A stretch of 64,000 bases of DNA, taken from Paraburkholderia flava (lineage in GTDB: Bacteria; Pseudomonadota; Gammaproteobacteria; Burkholderiales; Burkholderiaceae). The DNA lies in contig NZ_SMRO01000001.1 in NCBI RefSeq assembly GCF_004359985.1, positions 1 to 64,000 on the forward strand, written 5' to 3'. The notes under the pieces were generated by a model. The model saw only the letters and a list, made by a program, of their open reading frames with translations, had not been told where the DNA came from and ran no database searches. Positions 59,285-64,000 of the stretch are shown in pieces (position 1 is the stretch's first letter; each line of letters begins with the position of its first letter). The position numbers and the translations under genes are program-made.

Positions 59285-60028
59285 TTAAAGCGTCTTGCCC
59301 GCTTCGAGCCAGCCGTTGATCACCGCGATCGCAGTCGACCGGTTATGCACGCCGAGCGCGCGGAAGATCACCGACAGATGCACCTTCACGGTCCCTTCGG
59401 CGACGCCGAGTTCACGCGCGATCATCTTGTTGGTCCAGCCGCGGTGCACGAGCCGCATGATGTCCTGTTGCCGTGGCGACAGGTTTTCCAGCAGATGCTG
59501 TTGATGCGGCTGCAGCGCAGTGACGACGGGTGCGGTCAACGGTTCGGTGAGCGATGCCGGCACTTCGACAGCAGCCTCACTACCCGTGGCGGTGTCCGGC
59601 CCTGAAGCGACTGCGTTTTGGCGTGTGCCGAGCAGACTCAGCGCTTCCATCGGCACGTACGCGCCACCGGACAGCACGAGTTCGATTGCCTTCAGCATCA
59701 CGCTGGCAGGCTGGCGTTTCGGCACGAAGCCGAGCGCGCCGGCGGCGAGCACCGCGCGCATTTCGTCCGGCGATTCTTCGGCGGACAGTACGACGACCGG
59801 CAGTGCCGGGTTCGCCTTCAGCAGGATGGCGAGCGAAGGCGCACCGCCCATGCCGGGCATGTTCAGATCGACAATCGCGAGGTCGTGGTCCGCGTCGGGC
59901 CGCGCGGCGGCGGCGAGCGTTTCCCAGCTGTCGGCTTCGTCGAACTGGGCGTCGGGGTCGAGGCCACGCAAGAGGCCTTTGACACCCTGGCGGATCAGTT
60001 CATGATCGTCGGCCACAAGAAACTTCAT
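59285..60028 (-). CDS. NarL/LuxR-type response regulator
   Basis: A 247-residue regulator. The receiver domain (1-125) starts MKFLVADDHELIRQG and has the phospho-Asp in LAIVDLNMPGMGG and the Lys in GALGFVPKRQP. A linker of about 50 residues follows. The LuxR helix-turn-helix is at about 185-245 (NLSPRQQDIMRLVHRGWTNK, IARELGVAEGTVKVHLSVI). Its probable partner is the hybrid kinase at 55386, which is a common pairing for ASHDLRQPL kinases. The start at 60028 leaves 37 in-frame upstream codons unused because they lack homology. Its stop abuts the right inverted repeat. Confidence 0.93.
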   Translation of the reverse strand: MKFLVADDHELIRQGVKGLLRGLDPDAQFDEADSWETLAAAARPDADHDLAIVDLNMPGMGGAPSLAILLKANPALPVVVLSAEESPDEMRAVLAAGALGFVPKRQPASVMLKAIELVLSGGAYVPMEALSLLGTRQNAVASGPDTATGSEAAVEVPASLTEPLTAPVVTALQPHQQHLLENLSPRQQDIMRLVHRGWTNKMIARELGVAEGTVKVHLSVIFRALGVHNRSTAIAVINGWLEAGKTL

Positions 60029-60683
60029 GATGTCTCCGCGAGTCGGCGTTACCGGGTTATGTACGACTGTTGTTGTGCCGTTGCTGCCCGCTTTCTGCAT
60101 GACGACCGCGACGCTGCCGACGCAGCGCAAGCATTGCACGCGGCATCGTGGCTCCGGCTCGGCACCGGTGCTCCGCGCCTCGCGTCGCGGTACTACAGCC
60201 CCTCGCGGGTCAGCACGTTTCCTTTACTGCTTGCGTGGCGGTGCGCATCGATTTTTTAACTGCGTCGATTGCTTACCGTCACTATCCGGCCCCGGGAGCC
60301 GATCGTTTTCGATCGGCTCCCGGCCTGGCGGCGCGGATACTCCCAGATGCCCGGTGAAGCAGTCTTGCGATCCGCTTCCGGACGACGGTCCCCGGTATTG
60401 TTGGCGTTCCCCGGTCCAACTGCAACAGTTTCTGTTCGTACGGTGATCTCCTCACGCGGCTGGCCCGATGCGTTGTCGTTCCATGCTGTGCGGTGCCGTT
60501 CGTGCTGTCGCTCGTCGCGCTTCCCCCGTCCCCCTTCGATCGACTTCCGAGACCGGCGACTGCCGGTTTCAAGAGCCTGTCTTCTAGACGAATCGCAAAC
60601 GGCGATTTTTCAAGCAGGTTGCGTCGGACTCGAAGAAAATAGATGAAGAGCCGCCAACGCGGCTCACAACTGCGGAGAAGTGG
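60029..60683. other. Divergent gap with a perfect 14-bp hairpin
   Basis: About 655 bp between divergent genes. At 60292-60323 a 14-bp perfect stem (CCGGGAGCCGATCG and its complement) closes a TTTT loop, with no T-run on either side. I see no gene, tRNA or known riboswitch. The hairpin may be a transcript-end structure, a protein-binding site or part of an untranslated leader. Confidence 0.6.
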
Positions 60684-60890
60684 ATGAGATTCGATATCTT
60701 CGGACGTTACCGGATCGACGTGCGGCGCATCGATGGACGATGGAAGGTTCAGCGGCCCGGCAATGGTGTCGTGGGTGACGTCGACGACATCGTGATCCCC
60801 GACGATATCGACGAGCAGGACGTCGAGCAGTATCTGAACGACCTGCTGCATGAAGAGGCGACGCCGGGGACGGAGATTCGTCGCGTGTGA
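60684..60890 (+). CDS. Small acidic conserved protein
   Basis: A 68-residue cytoplasmic protein starting MRFDIFGRYRIDVRRIDGRW after CGGAGAAG. A strongly acidic centre (DVDDIVIPDDIDEQDVEQYL) is followed by NDLLHEEATPGTEIRRV. The compact beta-strand-then-acidic-helix pattern is found in short proteins widespread in Burkholderia and Pseudomonas, possibly the DUF7661 group; I am unsure of that label. It ends 78 bp before the convergent cydAB-DUF2474 operon. No function is known. Confidence 0.75.
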   Translation: MRFDIFGRYRIDVRRIDGRWKVQRPGNGVVGDVDDIVIPDDIDEQDVEQYLNDLLHEEATPGTEIRRV

Positions 60891-60968
60891 GTGTGCGTGT
60901 ATGCCGGCGATGCGACGCAAACGCTTGCGCGTCGACGGCACTTACCGATGCACGTCCCGCAGCGGCCG

Positions 60969-61142
60969 TTACGCGACCGCGAACAGCGTCGCGTTCATCA
61001 ATACCTTGAACGCGAACCCGAGCAGCATCGCCGCGCTCACGCCGCCGCACCACAGCGCGACGAACCAGATCCAGCGCGGCAGTTTCAACGACGCAACCCG
61101 CGAGACCGGTGCCGCAAGCCTAGTGATAATGCGCGTCGCCAT
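60969..61142 (-). CDS. DUF2474-family small subunit of the CydAB/Cio oxidase
   Basis: A 57-residue protein with a basic N-terminus (MATRIITRLAAP), the conserved LPRWIWFVALWCGGVSAAML and one membrane helix continuing to LLGFAFKVLM. The position directly after cydB and the W-rich start of the helix match DUF2474 proteins, which accompany cyanide-insensitive bd-type oxidases and probably stabilise them as CydX does in Escherichia coli. The start overlaps the end of cydB by 23 bp in another frame, so translation is likely coupled. It is short and easily missed. Confidence 0.85.
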   Translation of the reverse strand: MATRIITRLAAPVSRVASLKLPRWIWFVALWCGGVSAAMLLGFAFKVLMNATLFAVA

Positions 61143-62121
61143 GGCGAACCTTCCCTCGAAAGACCCAGTAACCGAGCGTCGTGTACGCGAGGATCACCGG
61201 CAGGATTACCGACGCGCCGATGAGCGTAAACACCTGGCTCGAACGCGGCGCGGCCGCTTCCCATAGCGTGACGCTCGACGGAATCGCGTACGGCCACAAC
61301 GAGAACAGCAAGCCGACGTAGCCGAGCAATACGATTCCGAGCGCAGCGAAGAACGGCGTCATGTGATGCCGGCCGCGCACCGCGCGATGCATCAGGAACG
61401 CGCAGCCCGCGACGAGGAACGGCACCGGCATCAGACGATGCAGCAGCCCGTCGTGAAACCAGCGCGCGGCGATCTGCGGGTCCTGCAGCGGCGTCCACAG
61501 ACTGACGATCGCAATGAAGCCGAGCAGCACGACGGTCAGCGGCCACACCACGCGATGCAGCCGGCGCTGCAAATCGCCTTCGGTCTTCGCGATCAGCCAG
61601 CAGCAGCCGAGCAGCGCATACGTTGCGACGAGCCCGAGGCCGGTCAGCAGACTGAACGGCGTGAGCCAGTCGAATGCACCGCCGGCATAGCTGCCGTCGA
61701 CGACCGGAATGCCCTGCAGAAAAGCGCCCAATGCGACGCCCTGAAAAAACGCCGCGCCCGTCGACCCGCCGATGAACGCGAGGTCCCACAGATGCCGCGT
61801 GCGATTCGCCTTCGAGCGGATCTCGAACGACACGCCGCGAAAGATCAGACACGCGAGCATGAAGATGAGCGGCAGATACAACGCGGACAGCACGGTCGAG
61901 TAGACCGTCGGGAACACGGCGAACAGTCCGGCGCCGCCGAGCACGAGCCAGGTTTCGTTGCCGTCCCAGATGGGCGCGACGGTGTTCATCATCAGGTCGC
62001 GTTCGCGGCCGTCGGGAAAGAACGGAAACACGATGCCGATGCCGAGGTCGAAGCCGTCCAGCACGACGTATATGAAAAGGCCAAGCGCGATGATCGCGGC
62101 CCACACTACGGTTACATCCAT
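61120..62121 (-). CDS. cydB: Cytochrome bd-type (cyanide-insensitive) quinol oxidase subunit II
   Basis: A 333-residue inner-membrane subunit with eight or nine helices. Family words are VVLDGFDLGIGIVFPF, APIWDGNETWLVLGGAGLFA, FPTVYSTVLSALYLPL and LGYWVFRGKVRHG near the C-terminus. It pairs with CydA to reduce oxygen with ubiquinol. The start at 62121 lies 36 bp after the cydA stop. The short length fits the CioB branch. The 3' end overlaps the DUF2474 gene. Confidence 0.95.
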   Translation of the reverse strand: MDVTVVWAAIIALGLFIYVVLDGFDLGIGIVFPFFPDGRERDLMMNTVAPIWDGNETWLVLGGAGLFAVFPTVYSTVLSALYLPLIFMLACLIFRGVSFEIRSKANRTRHLWDLAFIGGSTGAAFFQGVALGAFLQGIPVVDGSYAGGAFDWLTPFSLLTGLGLVATYALLGCCWLIAKTEGDLQRRLHRVVWPLTVVLLGFIAIVSLWTPLQDPQIAARWFHDGLLHRLMPVPFLVAGCAFLMHRAVRGRHHMTPFFAALGIVLLGYVGLLFSLWPYAIPSSVTLWEAAAPRSSQVFTLIGASVILPVILAYTTLGYWVFRGKVRHGDAHYH

Positions 62122-62157
62122 GGCAATCTCCGAATCCGAATTCGAAAGCGAGTGGGG

Positions 62158-63567
62158 TCAGGCGGCAGACAGCGGACGGCGCGCGGTCGACGCGGCCTGT
62201 ACCGCGTTCCCGATCTGCGGATCCTGTGAGTCATGTGGCTCCGCACCGGGCAGCGCAGGGCCGCCGCGCATCAGCTTGAGCATGTAGTAGATGCCGGTGC
62301 CGAACACGAGGAAGTACACGACCACGAACGCCATCAGCGAAATGCCGACCTGTTGCGCGGTGAGCGGCGACACCGCCTGCGACGTGCGCATCACGCCGTA
62401 CACGACCCACGGCTGACGACCCACCTCGGTCGTGACCCACCCCGCGAGCAGCGTGACGAAACCGCTCGGACCCATCGCGACGGTGAGCCGCTGAAACCAC
62501 TTCGCTTCGTACAGACGATCGCGCCGGCGCAGTACCCAGGCGATTCCCGCAAGCGCGATCATCAGCAGACCAAGGCCGACCATCACGCGGAAACTCCAGA
62601 ACACGACCGTCGAATTGGGCCGGTCCTGCGGCGGGAATTCCTTCAGACCACGAATCTCGCCGTCCCAGCTATGCGTGAGAATCAGGCTGCCGAGATGCGG
62701 AATCGACACCGCGTACTTGGTCGTCTCGGCCTGCATGTCGGGGATGCCGAACAGGTTCAGCGCAGTGCCGCCTTTTTCGGTTTCCCACAGACCTTCGATC
62801 GCAGCGATCTTCGCCGGCTGATACTTGCGCGTATTGAGTCCATGCTGATCGCCGACGACAGCCTGCAACGGCGCAAGGACCAGCAGCATCCACAGCGCCA
62901 TCGAGAACATCTTCTTCACGGCGGGGTCGCGCCGTCCCTTCAGCAGATGCCACGCACCGACCGCGGCGACGACCAGCGCCGCGACGATGAACGCCGCGAT
63001 CGCCATGTGCGCGAGCCGGTACGGGAACGACGGATTGAAGATGATCTTGAACCAGTCGAGCGGCACGACGTGGCCGTTGACGACTTCGAAGCCTTGCGGC
63101 GTTTGCATCCAGCTATTCGACGCGAGGATCCAGAACGTCGAGATCAGCGTGCCGATCGCGACCATCAAGGTTGCAGCGAAGTGCGCGCGCGGACCGACGC
63201 GCTGCCAGCCGAACAGCATGATGCCGAGGAAGCCCGCTTCGAGAAAGAACGCGGTCATCACTTCGTACATCAGCAGCGGCCCGGTGACCGGACCCGCGAA
63301 CGCGGAGAAGCCCGACCAGTTGGTGCCGAACTCGTAGCTCATCACGACGCCGGAGACGACTCCCATGCCGAAGGCCACTGCGAAGATCTTCGACCAGAAC
63401 AGACAAAGATCCTTGTAGTAGGCCTTCTTGGTGCGCAGCCAGCGCCATTCGAGTACGGCGATGAAGCTTGCGAGACCGATACTCAGCGCCGGAAAAACGA
63501 TGTGGAAAGAGACGGTGAATGCGAACTGGAGGCGCGCCAGATCGAATGCCGAAAGCGAGGTGTTCAT
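62158..63567 (-). CDS. cydA: Cytochrome bd-type (cyanide-insensitive) quinol oxidase subunit I
   Basis: A 469-residue haem-bearing subunit. The haem-ligand His near the N-terminus lies in ARLQFAFTVSFHIVFPALS (His22). The b558 ligands are the His in PYRLAHMAIAAF and Met downstream. GRQPW, diagnostic of bd oxidases, is in TTEVGRQPWVVYGV. The quinol-binding Q-loop (QHGLNTRKYQPAKIAAIEG, then LWETEKGG) is short, as in CioA-type enzymes rather than the long-loop Escherichia coli CydA. It acts under low oxygen or when haem-copper oxidases are inhibited by cyanide or sulfide. It is the first gene of cydA-cydB-DUF2474. Confidence 0.96.
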   Translation of the reverse strand: MNTSLSAFDLARLQFAFTVSFHIVFPALSIGLASFIAVLEWRWLRTKKAYYKDLCLFWSKIFAVAFGMGVVSGVVMSYEFGTNWSGFSAFAGPVTGPLLMYEVMTAFFLEAGFLGIMLFGWQRVGPRAHFAATLMVAIGTLISTFWILASNSWMQTPQGFEVVNGHVVPLDWFKIIFNPSFPYRLAHMAIAAFIVAALVVAAVGAWHLLKGRRDPAVKKMFSMALWMLLVLAPLQAVVGDQHGLNTRKYQPAKIAAIEGLWETEKGGTALNLFGIPDMQAETTKYAVSIPHLGSLILTHSWDGEIRGLKEFPPQDRPNSTVVFWSFRVMVGLGLLMIALAGIAWVLRRRDRLYEAKWFQRLTVAMGPSGFVTLLAGWVTTEVGRQPWVVYGVMRTSQAVSPLTAQQVGISLMAFVVVYFLVFGTGIYYMLKLMRGGPALPGAEPHDSQDPQIGNAVQAASTARRPLSAA

Positions 63568-64000
63568 ATGCGTGAGACCGGAAACCGACTACGCGCGTCG
63601 ACCGCTGTCGATGCGCACTGCGTTTCAGCAGATGCCGCCAGATTAGGGGATCACGGGTGTTTTTGCTGCGGCGCGCTGCGCGGCGAAAAGACGCAGAGGG
63701 GTGGTGGTTTGATGGGCTGGAAGGCGCGTAAACAATTGATCAGCTGTGATTTTTTGAATGTGCGTTGCGAGGATTGGGTGTGCGCTGTTGTGTGGGAAGT
63801 GCGGCAATACACCGCGCTGCAACAGACGGTGTGGGGAGGTGAGGCGGCTGTGGATGCGTGATGCGGGTTTCGATCAGCAGCTACGGACAATCGCAAGTTC
63901 GATGACATCGGATCCGAGGGCGGCAGATGACGACGTCTGTCGAAAAGGCGCTCATCATGTCGAGCAGATTCAGAAGCAGTAATCGAAGTGCGATGGAGTG
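63568..64000. other. Region upstream of cydA to the window edge
   Basis: About 430 bp without a convincing gene. It must contain the cydA promoter. The TTGATCAGCTGTGAT stretch at 63736 has one good FNR/ANR half-site (TTGAT) but a poor second half, so I do not call it. Several short open frames on both strands lack homology and ribosome-binding sites. Confidence 0.4.

Noticed and set aside
63736..63750. FNR/ANR box upstream of cydA
   Set aside because: Only one half-site (TTGAT) is good; the second half does not match ATCAA.

Overview
The window is GC-rich, densely packed bacterial chromosome. A 5S rRNA gene of beta-proteobacterial type sits at its left edge. Gene content points to Burkholderiales, most likely Paraburkholderia/Burkholderia: a malonate decarboxylase operon, a CioAB-type quinol oxidase with its small DUF2474 subunit, a MASE2 diguanylate cyclase and many LysR/GntR/AraC regulators. 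No phage, transposase, CRISPR array or tRNA was found. The species is inferred from overall character, not proven.

Layout. 1-300: 23S-5S spacer, 5S rRNA and terminator. 353-4051 (-): a membrane protein translationally coupled to an SBP56/methanethiol-oxidase gene, a heptanucleotide tandem repeat upstream of it, a GlsB-type small membrane protein and an MgtC-family protein. 4573-6600: a PilZ c-di-GMP effector and a MASE2-GGDEF cyclase, convergent with overlapping 3' ends. 6736-11366: AraC/DJ-1 regulator, HD-domain enzyme, metallophosphoesterase, small proteins and AlkB. 11429-19948: GntR regulator plus mdcABCDEGH on the minus strand, with a divergent MFS carrier. 20036-25520: ArsR-SRPBCC fusion, TonB siderophore receptor, EamA exporter with divergent LysR regulator.

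25534-33416 (-) is a six-gene iron-uptake operon: OprB-like porin, secreted beta-propeller, Tat-exported EfeB-type DyP peroxidase, and an FbpABC ferric-iron ABC transporter, behind a candidate Fur box. 33778-35320: arylamine N-acetyltransferase and an ICMT-like membrane methyltransferase. 35627-41471 (+): a polar amino-acid ABC transporter, a histidine-ammonia-lyase homologue and a HutC-type repressor. The lyase homologue lacks the Ala-Ser-Gly triad that forms the MIO cofactor and the Tyr280 equivalent, yet keeps most other active-site positions. I regard this as the best candidate for an undescribed activity in the window.

41709-50543 is more accessory: a prolyl oligopeptidase, a GH54-like arabinofuranosidase lipoprotein, an acyltransferase-3 protein and a large secreted propeller, separated by AT-rich gaps with palindromes. 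50581-55014: a 1131-residue GMC oxidoreductase fused to an alpha/beta hydrolase with a Cys nucleophile, and a sigma-factor-like protein. 55386-60028: a hybrid sensor kinase and a LuxR-type response regulator, separated by a MarR/esterase pair bracketed by about 160-bp inverted repeats. 60684-63567: a small acidic protein, then cydA-cydB-DUF2474 (-); the 57-residue DUF2474 gene overlaps the end of cydB.

All assignments come from reading translated sequence and motifs; no database search was run.
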